A stretch of 64,000 bases of DNA. Source: M269 sp964625615. GTDB taxonomy: Bacteria; Pseudomonadota; Gammaproteobacteria; Enterobacterales; Alteromonadaceae. Both the position numbers and the translations under genes were made by a program. The stretch covers positions 1 to 64,000 of the forward strand of contig CAZVDU010000002.1 in NCBI GenBank assembly GCA_964625615.1, given 5' to 3'. Below are positions 24,871 through 33,068 of this stretch, piece by piece (position 1 is the first letter of the stretch; each line of letters opens with the position of its first letter). The notes under the pieces were generated by a model, which saw only the letters and a program-made list of their open reading frames with translations, made no database searches and was not told the origin of the DNA.

Positions 24871-26055
24871 TTAATACCAAATGGAGAAAAAGATTTTCAT
24901 CACGTTGGCACTGAACGAAAACAAGGGCTCTTCACCGACAGGCCCTTCAGCCAGCACATTACGAAAGTTGTCATAATCGAACCGAATGTGATCCAGTTCA
25001 TAGTTAAGTGTGGCCTTTTTGAAAAATGCCTTTTCTGAGAATTTCTTTTCGTAACTTACACTTAGGCCTGCCGAGATATTGTCAAAACGACTTAATTCTT
25101 TGTCTCGCGCTAAAAAGTTAAATTCGTTTTCACGCGTAAATAAATCTTGGAAGAAATCTGCCTCATCTTGTTGGTAGAAACGCGTTCTTACCTCAACTAT
25201 CCACTCATCACCAAAGGTATGTATGTAGCCCAATTTGGCATTGGTTGCATTGATGCCCCAAGTGTCGCTGTATGTACGTATCTCGGTATAGATCGCCGCT
25301 CTGTAGGGCAGGTAATAATTGGCACTAAAAGAGAGTGCATTACTCGAACGCGTGTTGGGATAAACCTCTGGCGAAAATGAAAAACCAAGGGCCGCGTTTG
25401 GGTCGATAAAGCGCACCGAACGATAAGGGTTATTTAGAAAACCGTTATCGGATACATTCTCATAGTTCAAGCCTAGGATAAGATTTTTAGTAGCGACTTG
25501 TGTTAGCGCCAATCCCACCTTTTGTCGACTGGCTTCAGCGAAAAACGTTTCGTCGCCGGTACGACGAATATCGTCCTCACCACGCGAGTAACTCATTTTC
25601 ACAGTGGTTAAATCACCGAAGAAATCCTGACTAATACCAAGGTAGATGGAATCAGCCTCAAAGTCATTTTCAGAGCTATTAGTGACCTTAAGGCTCATTA
25701 GGGTTTTGTTGTGTAAGAAATCAACACCAATAGATTGCTCAGTACGTTCTTCTCTGTACTGACTAGCAGTAGCCCGCACATCTATAGACGCTCCAGAGAT
25801 TGAATCAACATAATAATGGGTCGACAAGGACACTTTGTTACCAATCTTTTTACGCAGTAAAATAGACGGACCGTCAATAGACACGCCATCCCCTTGATAA
25901 GAATGATAAAGCACATCTGATCGATCCTGCGGCAACACTGCTGCGTTTGCCTGCAAACATAAAAGGCTTAATAATAAGATCAACAGACGCCCAATATCTT
26001 TTGCATGCTTAGGCCAGATCAAACATCCGAAAATGGATGGGGGCCTTGTTAGCAT
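24871..26055 (-). CDS. DUF3570 outer-membrane beta-barrel protein
   Basis: 394 residues from an ATG at 26055. A hydrophobic segment (LLILLLSLLCLQANA) ends in a signal-peptide cut, then many short alternating strands follow, ending in an aromatic residue (FFSIWY), as expected for an outer-membrane barrel. The motifs VLYHSYQGDGVSIDGPSILLRKKIG and THYYVDSISGASIDV match the DUF3570 family start. The open frame runs back to 26172, overlapping the DUF4266 gene, but that extension lacks support; AAGG lies right against the chosen ATG, so the exact start is uncertain. DUF3570 is often next to DUF4266 and a TlpA-type thioredoxin, exactly as here. Function unknown; pore or assembly platform are options. 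Confidence 0.82.
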   Translation of the reverse strand: MLTRPPSIFGCLIWPKHAKDIGRLLILLLSLLCLQANAAVLPQDRSDVLYHSYQGDGVSIDGPSILLRKKIGNKVSLSTHYYVDSISGASIDVRATASQYREERTEQSIGVDFLHNKTLMSLKVTNSSENDFEADSIYLGISQDFFGDLTTVKMSYSRGEDDIRRTGDETFFAEASRQKVGLALTQVATKNLILGLNYENVSDNGFLNNPYRSVRFIDPNAALGFSFSPEVYPNTRSSNALSFSANYYLPYRAAIYTEIRTYSDTWGINATNAKLGYIHTFGDEWIVEVRTRFYQQDEADFFQDLFTRENEFNFLARDKELSRFDNISAGLSVSYEKKFSEKAFFKKATLNYELDHIRFDYDNFRNVLAEGPVGEEPLFSFSANVMKIFFSIWY

Positions 26056-26107
26056 CCTTACAGAAGCTGAAATTTTAGATTCAAAAATATCCACTTCAGG
26101 ATAGGAA

Positions 26108-26359
26108 TCAGTTACAGCCACAACCGCCCCCCGCCCCGCCATCAGCGCCACGCGCACCTTCTCTGGATTCAAAAACGTGCTGACTGTAGGCTAAAGCAAT
26201 GGGGTTCCGTCCAAAGCTCATAATAGGATCAGCCAGATGACTTCTCTCGTAAGGTTTTACCCAGGGTTCTATGGTTGTTTTGCATCCACTTGTTATTGAA
26301 ATCAAAGCCGTCAATAGGAGTAATTTGTGGATCTTGTATGAGGTCGTTCTGTTGCTCAT
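26108..26359 (-). CDS. DUF4266 small lipoprotein with C-terminal GCGCN
   Basis: 83 residues. A lipobox-type N-terminus (ISITSGC) precedes a polar segment with PWVKPYERSHLADPIMSF, and the chain ends in a glycine-rich tail GGAGGGCGCN. This pattern is the DUF4266 family signature. The ribosome site is excellent (AGGAGGGG, five bases upstream). The two closing cysteines in a flexible Gly tail could bind metal, form a redox pair for the TlpA protein encoded just upstream, or be modified; none is proven. Part of the conserved TlpA-DUF4266-DUF3570 block. Confidence 0.82.
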   Translation of the reverse strand: MSNRTTSYKIHKLLLLTALISITSGCKTTIEPWVKPYERSHLADPIMSFGRNPIALAYSQHVFESREGARGADGGAGGGCGCN

Positions 26360-26370
26360 AATCCCCTCCT

Positions 26371-26922
26371 CTATTCGCGCAACAACTGTTTAACGAATTG
26401 GCGATACTTCTTTTCGTCGCCACGCTTATAGCCCTTGTGCAACAACCTTTGATTGCCATCACGGTCAATCACAACGGTGGTGGGCATAGCACTGACGTCA
26501 TACAATTCGCTGACATCACCTTCTGGATCGAATAGAACAGGAAAGCTCACTTCAATATCACGAAGCAGCACATCGGCCTTACGCGAGTCATCCTCTACAT
26601 TCACCGCCATCACGGTAAAGCCTAAGTCCTGATAGTCTTGCTGCATTTTCTCGAACTCAGGCAGCTCTGCCCGACAAGGCCCACACCAAGAAGCCCAGAA
26701 ATTGACTAAGACGATGTTGCCTTTCTGCTCAGCAAGCCGCATGTTGGTGCCAGATTTACTTTTCAGCGTAAAGTCAGGAGCGACAACGGCCTCCTCGGCG
26801 TTTTTTGATCCCGCAGAAGCATGGCTAGTCATGATGAAAAAGAAGAAAATAGCCGTCACAGCAAGGCAGTAAACACCCGATTTAGCCTGTTGATTGTTGC
26901 CTCTGGTTTTACATAACGTCAT
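26371..26922 (-). CDS. TlpA/ResA-like periplasmic thioredoxin
   Basis: 183 residues with a signal anchor (about residues 18-36) and a thioredoxin fold with the active site WCGPC in FWASWCGPCRAELPEFEK. The cis-Pro loop is SAMPTTVV. The segment before the active site (PDFTLKSKSGTNMRLAEQKG) is typical of the TlpA/ResA/CcmG class, which keeps cysteines reduced, including those for heme c attachment. In this locus it could reduce the CxxCH motifs of the three heme proteins or the DUF4266 tail. Start supported by AGGAG seven bases upstream. Confidence 0.92.
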   Translation of the reverse strand: MTLCKTRGNNQQAKSGVYCLAVTAIFFFFIMTSHASAGSKNAEEAVVAPDFTLKSKSGTNMRLAEQKGNIVLVNFWASWCGPCRAELPEFEKMQQDYQDLGFTVMAVNVEDDSRKADVLLRDIEVSFPVLFDPEGDVSELYDVSAMPTTVVIDRDGNQRLLHKGYKRGDEKKYRQFVKQLLRE

Positions 26923-26939
26923 ACATCACTCCTAAGACT

Positions 26940-27584
26940 TTAGAAAAAAAACGTTGCGCCGAGTGTTAACTCGATGTTGTGAGTGTCTTTGTCTTCACCA
27001 ATCAGATCGCTACTGAAAATGTGATCACGTACATCAGCATGTAGCGCAAAGTAATCGGTTAACAACAAACGGTAACCACCGCCGATGTTCACAGTAAAAC
27101 GACTATCTCCCCCAAAATCAGTGCTTCCTGCGCCAGCTTTAATGTAAAAAGATTGATTAAAAACAAGGTTGTCGGTGAAGAAGACCTCACCGTTAAAGTT
27201 GTATCCCAACGAAAGATCGTAATAGGTGTAATCACGATCATCTTCTGTCAAAAATGGCGCGCCACCGCTCAATACTTCGAAGCTTGTTTGCCCAGCTTCA
27301 GCTTGTGCATAAGCCGACTCAACAAAGAAGTCTTCACTAATGTGATAGGCGAAACGCACGCCTACTATGGCACTGGATTCAAAGTCTTCGATAGCTATGA
27401 CGCCGGCATATACACCAACTTCGAAATTCTCTGCATCAATATTAGCCTCATTGATATTTCGTCTGTTCAGATCGGGCTGAATAACATCAGGCGTTTGCTC
27501 GTCGTTACCTTCCTGAGAACGAGCCTCAGCGCTGATTGTCAGCGTCAGCAATATCAGAAAAATACTGAGAAACCGAGTTTCCAT
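26940..27584 (-). CDS. Outer-membrane beta-barrel protein
   Basis: 214 residues with a signal peptide (cut near AEA-RS), a polar linker (QTPDVIQPDLNRRNINEAN), then a small barrel of about eight strands (EVGVYAGVIAIEDF, VRFAYHISEDFFVESAY, YDLSLGYNF, INIGGGYRLL-like) ending in Phe (GATFFF). This matches the small OmpA/OmpW-like barrel type found in gliding/adhesion loci. The start lies 31 bases inside the SH3 barrel gene and has AGGAG upstream of its ATG, so the overlap is real. Partner barrel of the next gene. Confidence 0.8.
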   Translation of the reverse strand: METRFLSIFLILLTLTISAEARSQEGNDEQTPDVIQPDLNRRNINEANIDAENFEVGVYAGVIAIEDFESSAIVGVRFAYHISEDFFVESAYAQAEAGQTSFEVLSGGAPFLTEDDRDYTYYDLSLGYNFNGEVFFTDNLVFNQSFYIKAGAGSTDFGGDSRFTVNIGGGYRLLLTDYFALHADVRDHIFSSDLIGEDKDTHNIELTLGATFFF

Positions 27585-28291
27585 TGGTCTAACTCCTCTT
27601 GTTCGTCCCTTTCGGTCAATACCAAAAGGTTGTTGTATTCAACGCGCATCACAAAGTTGCGAGCTAGGTAATAACGCAGGCCAACACCTGCTGCGATAAT
27701 TTCAGTTGTGCGAGACTCATCGCCACTTTGAACCAGTGTGGCTCTCGGCGTTGTACGAATAACACCACCAGCCAAGCTGAAAAATGGACTTAAGCGCCAT
27801 TCGGGAAATGTCGTGTGTTGCAAACCAAGTAATGCAATTTGGTTCTCTGAGAAATCTCCCAGGGCTTGGGTGTATGTAAGCTCAGCAGCCAAGTTTTCAG
27901 TAAAGACCCAGCTACCGACAACAGACAATGAAGAGACCGATTCAAGCTGACCACCCAGAACACTGAATTCGCCGCTGCGTTGTTGGAAAGAGGCAAATCG
28001 ACCGTCCGTAAGAACGACATTTTCACCTTCACTATTAAGGGTCAGGTGCAAATCATCTTGCTTTATCCAGCCTTCTTTGTCATCGCTAGTTCTGACTTTG
28101 AACCAGTTTGTGCGGCGCTTTAGTACTTCTATCCATTCGCCCTTTTCGACAACATGGAAAACTGGATAACCACGACCAGGACCTGTGTGTAAATCTAAAA
28201 AGGCTGCTTCAACCTGCACTTGTGCTGTCTCGGCTGACAAGCGAGGAGAGATAACAACGAGTAAGATAAAGAGCATGAATATCCGGTTCAT
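27554..28291 (-). CDS. SH3-domain outer-membrane barrel protein
   Basis: 245 residues with a signal peptide (cut near LSA-ET), a bacterial SH3 domain (about residues 25-85: VQVEAAFLDLHTGPGRGYP, GEWIEVLKRRTNWFKVR, GWIKQDDL), then a beta-barrel domain ending in Phe (LGFSVFF). SH3b domains bind peptidoglycan or proteins, so the protein could link an outer-membrane barrel to the cell wall. It starts three bases after the heme lipoprotein stop and overlaps the following barrel gene. The two barrels together may form the outer-membrane part of the locus. Confidence 0.85.
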   Translation of the reverse strand: MNRIFMLFILLVVISPRLSAETAQVQVEAAFLDLHTGPGRGYPVFHVVEKGEWIEVLKRRTNWFKVRTSDDKEGWIKQDDLHLTLNSEGENVVLTDGRFASFQQRSGEFSVLGGQLESVSSLSVVGSWVFTENLAAELTYTQALGDFSENQIALLGLQHTTFPEWRLSPFFSLAGGVIRTTPRATLVQSGDESRTTEIIAAGVGLRYYLARNFVMRVEYNNLLVLTERDEQEELDQWKLGFSVFF

Positions 28292-28294
28292 TGG

Positions 28295-31039
28295 TTAATT
28301 CACCGGCGCATCAAAGGGGTTGTTATAGTACTGAGCACCAACATCTAACCACTCTGAGATCAACTTAAGCTCCGCAGGATTTAGCCAATCAAAATGACTG
28401 CCCCCAGGCGCAAACAAATTAAGGAAACTGCTGCCCGCCAATGCACTGTTAGTTGATAAGGTATTATTGACCCGAACCGTCCTAGTTACTGGAATAGGAT
28501 TACCGTCAGCATCTACAATCAACTCACCGTCTTCATCACGCTCAAACACCACATTACCGTCACCATCAGTCACTACCACCAAGCGATCAACTAAGGCGCC
28601 ATCGACCACTTCCTGTTCGTTATCTGAAAACAAGAGTTCTCGATAAGACACTGTTTGTTCCGCATTCTGATTGGAAGGGTCGCTTCGCAAGTCCAACTGA
28701 GCGGCTGGCACGCGCGATAGACCATCATCATCGGTCGGGCTATGACAACTAACACAAGTCTGATCTTCGATAAGCGTTACTCCATCGCTATCAAATTGAC
28801 GGCGATCTAGCTCAAACAAAGGCTGAATATGATCAGGAAAATTGATAGTGATGCGACAGATTGGTGTCCAGTTAACGGCGCAGCTCGGAGTAATTGGCAA
28901 CATTGTACGCAAATCTGTATAGGCCAACTCAAAGCGGTCTTGTGGTTCACTTAGCGCGGGATCTGTCCATATGTCTTCGAATGATATATCGGGTTGTGGA
29001 TAAGGGACGCCATTGATCCGAGTCGCTGTTTCTGCCATGGTTTCTCCCATATTAGTGAACAGCAAAGGGTTAGTATTGGTAAAAGGAATACCGGTGCTCG
29101 GGGCACCTACATTAATGGAATCAGGCTCGGCATCCAAACGCCCGTGGACAGTGTTGTCATCGTTGGTATGACAGCCATTGCACGTTCTGACCTCACCTGC
29201 ACCGACTTGCAACCAATTAGCATGCCTAGGCGTTATTCGACGGCCATTAGCGTCCAATACACTAATTGCTAAAGGGACTTGAGCCGGTACTTGAAACTTA
29301 GCAGACCCATCCGGCTCAACCGGCACATAACCGATAACTTCACGCATTAATTGGCTTCGATTTCGCCCAAAGGCACTGCCATTAAAGTCACGTACGTCAT
29401 CATCTGGAATAGAGACCGCTTTCACTATTCGTAAAAAACGAGCAGGTCGCTGATCACTGGTCGTTTGTTGAGGATCTGACAACACCGCTATGCTCACGTC
29501 ACTGGTATCTCGACCAGCAAAGTCGTAAACGCTGCGAATATGCATGACACCGAGATTGTCACTAACGAGTTCGGGTAAGAACTCATCAGGCTGTTGCGCA
29601 TTGGCAGGGACATTATTCGGTTCCATGGCAACAACTTCGGTATAAGCGATACCTTCCTGAGGCACAGCGATAGCACGCTGTGTATTATCGACAGGATCAT
29701 AAATCCATAAGCTAAATAAAGGCGGTGTAGCTTCAATGCCTTCTTGCTCAATTAACGCTGCTGAACAAGGTAATACTCGCCTGACGAATGTATCAGTATC
29801 GCCTGTCTGGTCTGTCGATTCTTCCACTACCTCTTCGGGATCAAATACACGACATTGGCTCCAGGTAAATAACAATCGACCACTACCATCTGACAAAGGG
29901 TGAAGTGACTGAAAATAACCGCCTAAACTTAATGACCCGTCAACAGTGACATTGTCAAACAAGGCACTTGCCTGTGCCTGACCTTGCCCACCTATATTGG
30001 TTGCCAGCGGCTGATTGATATCACTAAACCCATTGATATCAATATTGACAAAATTACCACCTACAGTGTCTTGCCCGAATGCTCTTAGCGCCGTCAATAT
30101 GGTGCCATCAGGCATTTCTCTAGGCGTTAAGAATTGTAGATCAGGGCTATTGCCATCTAGTGTAGGATCTTGTAGCTCCGCATCATGGCTGTGACGCCCA
30201 TAAACAACTTCAAGTTCACTGCCATCAGTGTTCATCTGATAGAGATGAATGCCTCGGCTGCCACTAGCTTGATCCCATCGGCTAAACAAGATTTTTCCAT
30301 TGTCTAATACTGTTGGGTCTATATCATGGCTTTGATTAAAGGAAATCTGTGTAATGTCAGTACCATCACTATCCATCACATGTAGTACTGAAGCAGGTTC
30401 TCGTAACCCTTCCTCCTGTGCAATATATTGTGGCTTTCCTTCATCAAGCAAAATAGCTTGGTTCGCTCGTTGGCGTGTTGAACTGAAAACAATGCGGCCG
30501 TCCGGTAAATAAGCAGGTGCAATATCTTGTCCAGATTCAGCAGCGATGTCTGATGTAATGACTCGCCTTAATGTGTCCGACGACAGATCGTACTCCCAGA
30601 TATTCCAGGTAGGTTGTTCATCGTCATCAACACCTTCAATGTTTGGCGCACGCATTGCAAAAATCACACGCTCACCGTCTGAAGAGACATCAAGATCCTT
30701 CACATCGTAGAGCAGCTCAGTATCTTCTTGCATCTCGTCTATCAGATCCTGAAATGCTCTGTCAGTAATATTGATTTCTGGTGCAGATGCAGATGCTCTC
30801 TCTTTCATGAATAGTGCTGCACCAGGAACAAAATCACTGGTTTGGCGAAGATCTCGACTGAATATTTCACCTTCGTCATCAATAGGAAGTGCACGGCGTA
30901 CGAAGATAACAGGAATATCCACCACGACGGGATCGGGTTCTTGTGTGCTTTGCGTTAACGTTTCGCCACCACAAGCTGACAATAATAATGTTAAGCTGAC
31001 TATTACAGCCATGTAAAAAACTAAGTAGTAAGTTTTCAT
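28295..31039 (-). CDS. HzsA-like diheme lipoprotein with beta-propeller
   Basis: 914 residues from the ATG at 31039 (a TTG at 31048 is less likely). The N-terminus is a lipoprotein signal (LLLSACGG). Residues about 110-470 hold TolB/PD40-like propeller repeats (DVSSDGERVIFAM, PAYLPDGRIVFSS, PTVLDNGKILFSRWD). Two heme c motifs follow, CNGCH (about residue 620) and CVSCH (about 762). The overall order resembles proteins annotated HzsA-related (hydrazine synthase alpha subunit middle domain), but hydrazine chemistry is not implied: no other hydrazine synthase or anammox genes are present. It is probably an electron carrier or cytochrome of unknown partner, anchored in the outer envelope. First gene of the minus arm. 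Confidence 0.85.
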   Translation of the reverse strand: MKTYYLVFYMAVIVSLTLLLSACGGETLTQSTQEPDPVVVDIPVIFVRRALPIDDEGEIFSRDLRQTSDFVPGAALFMKERASASAPEINITDRAFQDLIDEMQEDTELLYDVKDLDVSSDGERVIFAMRAPNIEGVDDDEQPTWNIWEYDLSSDTLRRVITSDIAAESGQDIAPAYLPDGRIVFSSTRQRANQAILLDEGKPQYIAQEEGLREPASVLHVMDSDGTDITQISFNQSHDIDPTVLDNGKILFSRWDQASGSRGIHLYQMNTDGSELEVVYGRHSHDAELQDPTLDGNSPDLQFLTPREMPDGTILTALRAFGQDTVGGNFVNIDINGFSDINQPLATNIGGQGQAQASALFDNVTVDGSLSLGGYFQSLHPLSDGSGRLLFTWSQCRVFDPEEVVEESTDQTGDTDTFVRRVLPCSAALIEQEGIEATPPLFSLWIYDPVDNTQRAIAVPQEGIAYTEVVAMEPNNVPANAQQPDEFLPELVSDNLGVMHIRSVYDFAGRDTSDVSIAVLSDPQQTTSDQRPARFLRIVKAVSIPDDDVRDFNGSAFGRNRSQLMREVIGYVPVEPDGSAKFQVPAQVPLAISVLDANGRRITPRHANWLQVGAGEVRTCNGCHTNDDNTVHGRLDAEPDSINVGAPSTGIPFTNTNPLLFTNMGETMAETATRINGVPYPQPDISFEDIWTDPALSEPQDRFELAYTDLRTMLPITPSCAVNWTPICRITINFPDHIQPLFELDRRQFDSDGVTLIEDQTCVSCHSPTDDDGLSRVPAAQLDLRSDPSNQNAEQTVSYRELLFSDNEQEVVDGALVDRLVVVTDGDGNVVFERDEDGELIVDADGNPIPVTRTVRVNNTLSTNSALAGSSFLNLFAPGGSHFDWLNPAELKLISEWLDVGAQYYNNPFDAPVN

Positions 31040-31782
31040 GCACGCCAAATAAAATATAAAAACACGATTAATTAATTTAACTCTTAATCAGATTAGCAAC
31101 GTAAAACAAAACAAAAAAGTGTCTCAATTAAGCAACTAAAACCTCAATTTAAAATAAAAAAGGAACCGCACTAAAATCGCATCAGGACTAGCATCATTTC
31201 ATCAGTAATAAAAACCAACAATCGCCCGTTTTATATTTTGTAATACTTTTTAATACCTAAAAGTAACAGGCACACTGAAAAACAAGGCTTTTTGTTCCTA
31301 AAGGTCATAGAAATAATTTGAATATTTTTTTAATTATCACAGGAACAAAATGCACTGTCTCTTAAAAAAGACACCGTTAAGGCTCTATAAAAAAAACTAT
31401 AATCAATTGTTTATAAACAACTTTTACAAGTAACCATCAAAAACTAGCGCTATAAGAAAATACCTACAACAATCAACAAGTCTCTAACCACAGACACTTT
31501 GTGACACTTTCTTTATAAAAACCCTTTTAAATCAGCAACCTAAGAAATGGCCTGATACTTGCGATGATAATTTTGAAAGAGGGGTTGGCAATATCTGAGT
31601 TATCAACTAGCTATCGAAATAATGAATACGTTAAACACCTCTGCTGTTAAATACATATCAAGCGAAAACAAAGAAAATAAAAATAAAATGTAAAATCAAT
31701 TAGGTATTAAAAAATAAAACATACATTGTCTAATCATATTTATTAAATCAACTCGATATCTCTTAATAATAATAAAGCAAAA
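31040..31782. promoter_or_regulatory. Divergent intergenic control region
   Basis: About 740 bases, very AT-rich, between the two arms of the cytochrome/motor locus. Nothing coding is credible. It must hold promoters for both arms; one sigma-54-like site is listed separately. Several short A/T runs could bind nucleoid proteins. I found no recognisable Fur, CRP or FNR box with confidence. Confidence 0.6.
31548..31562 (+). promoter_or_regulatory. Candidate sigma-54 (-24/-12) promoter
   Basis: TGGCCTGATACTTGC matches the -24 TGGC and -12 TTGC elements with the correct seven-base spacer, including the invariant GG and GC. It faces the plus arm and would start RNA about 210 bases before the ATG at 31783. 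A sigma-54 promoter would mean control by an enhancer-binding activator, none of which is in the window. One match in an AT-rich region could be chance. Confidence 0.45.
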
Positions 31783-33060
31783 ATGGGGGCTCGTATCTTG
31801 GCAGTATTAAATTATAGGTATTTCAATAACGCTAAATGGCGTTTAGCGTTATTGGTACGAAGGTTAAGAGTGGTGAGCACCTTAGGCACACTTTCTTTAC
31901 TCGCAGCTTTCACAACGGACGCAGGCCCCAGAGAACAAGCAAAGCGTATCCACGATAGGCTGGCTGGTATACCAGCCTCCTCAACGGTTCTGAATGACAT
32001 GGCAACTCTCATTGAAGGAGGTGACGTTCGATCAGCAGCTTTTATCGCGATGGAAGATCCTGCCTTTTATAACGTCACACTGAAACGTTGGATTTCACCT
32101 TGGACGAATGAAGAATCAGATATCTTTGTACCTTTCAACGACTACACAGCAACCGTTATTGGCATCGCGAGAGACGACCTCGACTTTAGACAAATTCTAT
32201 CCGGCGATATCTTGTATACCGCTAATACTAACCTTGGCTTACCAGCGTATTCCAATACTAACAACGCGCATTACGAAGCCATTGAACAGCAAAATATTGA
32301 TTTGCAAGCAAACTTGGTTGCCAGTACTCAATCATCCATGACAGGGTTACCAGCAGAAGCAACAGCAGGTGTCATGACCACACGCGCCGCTGCCCGCTCG
32401 TTTTTCAAGGATGGAACTAACCGAGCCATGTTTCGCTTCACACTCATCAATCATCTATGTACAGACTTAGAGGGTGTTAAAGATATTAGTCGTGTACCAG
32501 ACCGTATTCGACAAGATGTCAGCCGAAGCCCTGGAGGTGATAGTCGTATTTTTATCAACTCCTGTGTCGGCTGTCATGCCGGTATGGACCCACTCGCACA
32601 GGCTTTTGCGTACTACGAATATGAATATGACGTGGAGTCAGATCCCGATGGTAATAATGGATTTCTGGCATACAACGATGTGGGCGAAACCGATCCAGTC
32701 ACCGAAACACGTGTTACTGAAAAACACCTAATCAACGAAAACAATTTCCCTTTTGGCTTCATCATCACCGATGACAGTTGGGATAACTATTGGCGCTTTG
32801 GGCAAAACCAAAACTTAGGCTGGGACCAAAACTTAAGCGGTGGTGGCGCTGGTGCCAAAAGCATGGGGCAAGAACTCGCCAATAGTCGAACTTTTGCACA
32901 ATGCCAGGTAACCAAAGTCTTCAAAAATGTCTGTTTGCGCGATCCACAAGACAGCGCAGATCGACAGCAAGTCGAGACAATGACAGATAACTTCAGCGCC
33001 AATGGCTATCAAATAAAATCCGTTTTCGCTGATGCTGCTGATTATTGTAAAGGCGAGTGA
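31783..33060 (+). CDS. Exported single-CxxCH protein of the cytochrome locus
   Basis: Up to 425 residues. A basic-then-hydrophobic segment (VRRLRVVSTLGTLSLLAAF) ends near TTDAG as a signal peptide. The ATG at 31783 has no ribosome site and is followed by a hairpin; a GTG at 31870 (AAGG six bases upstream) is a serious alternative start. The body carries one heme c motif, SCVGCHAGMDPL (Cys261 in the long form), the CxGCHxxxDPL pattern seen in DUF1588/DUF1592-like planctomycete-type cytochrome proteins. Other features are RFTLINHLCTDLE and RDPQDSADR. It ends in a four-base overlap region with the next gene. Probably a periplasmic cytochrome-like protein; the redox partner is unknown. Confidence 0.75.
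   Translation: MGARILAVLNYRYFNNAKWRLALLVRRLRVVSTLGTLSLLAAFTTDAGPREQAKRIHDRLAGIPASSTVLNDMATLIEGGDVRSAAFIAMEDPAFYNVTLKRWISPWTNEESDIFVPFNDYTATVIGIARDDLDFRQILSGDILYTANTNLGLPAYSNTNNAHYEAIEQQNIDLQANLVASTQSSMTGLPAEATAGVMTTRAAARSFFKDGTNRAMFRFTLINHLCTDLEGVKDISRVPDRIRQDVSRSPGGDSRIFINSCVGCHAGMDPLAQAFAYYEYEYDVESDPDGNNGFLAYNDVGETDPVTETRVTEKHLINENNFPFGFIITDDSWDNYWRFGQNQNLGWDQNLSGGGAGAKSMGQELANSRTFAQCQVTKVFKNVCLRDPQDSADRQQVETMTDNFSANGYQIKSVFADAADYCKGE
31824..31854 (+). repeat. 13-bp perfect hairpin over the start of the plus arm
   Basis: CAATAACGCTAAA and its exact reverse complement flank a five-base loop (TGGCG). It lies 41-71 bases inside the frame if translation starts at 31783, but upstream of the alternative GTG at 31870, which has AAGG six bases before it. 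It could be an mRNA leader structure or an operator; see the gene entry. Confidence 0.7.
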
Positions 33061-33068
33061 TAGCCACG

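Noticed and set aside
26056..26172. N-terminal extension of the DUF3570 protein to 26172
   Set aside because: It overlaps the DUF4266 gene and lacks signal-peptide logic; the ATG at 26055 is the better choice, though not certain.
26229..26468. Minus-strand ORF between TlpA and DUF4266
   Set aside because: It overlaps both genes in another frame and has no own ribosome site.
28295..31039. Hydrazine synthase or anammox metabolism
   Set aside because: Only one HzsA-like chain is present, with no HzsB/HzsC or hydrazine dehydrogenase nearby; similarity is at fold level.
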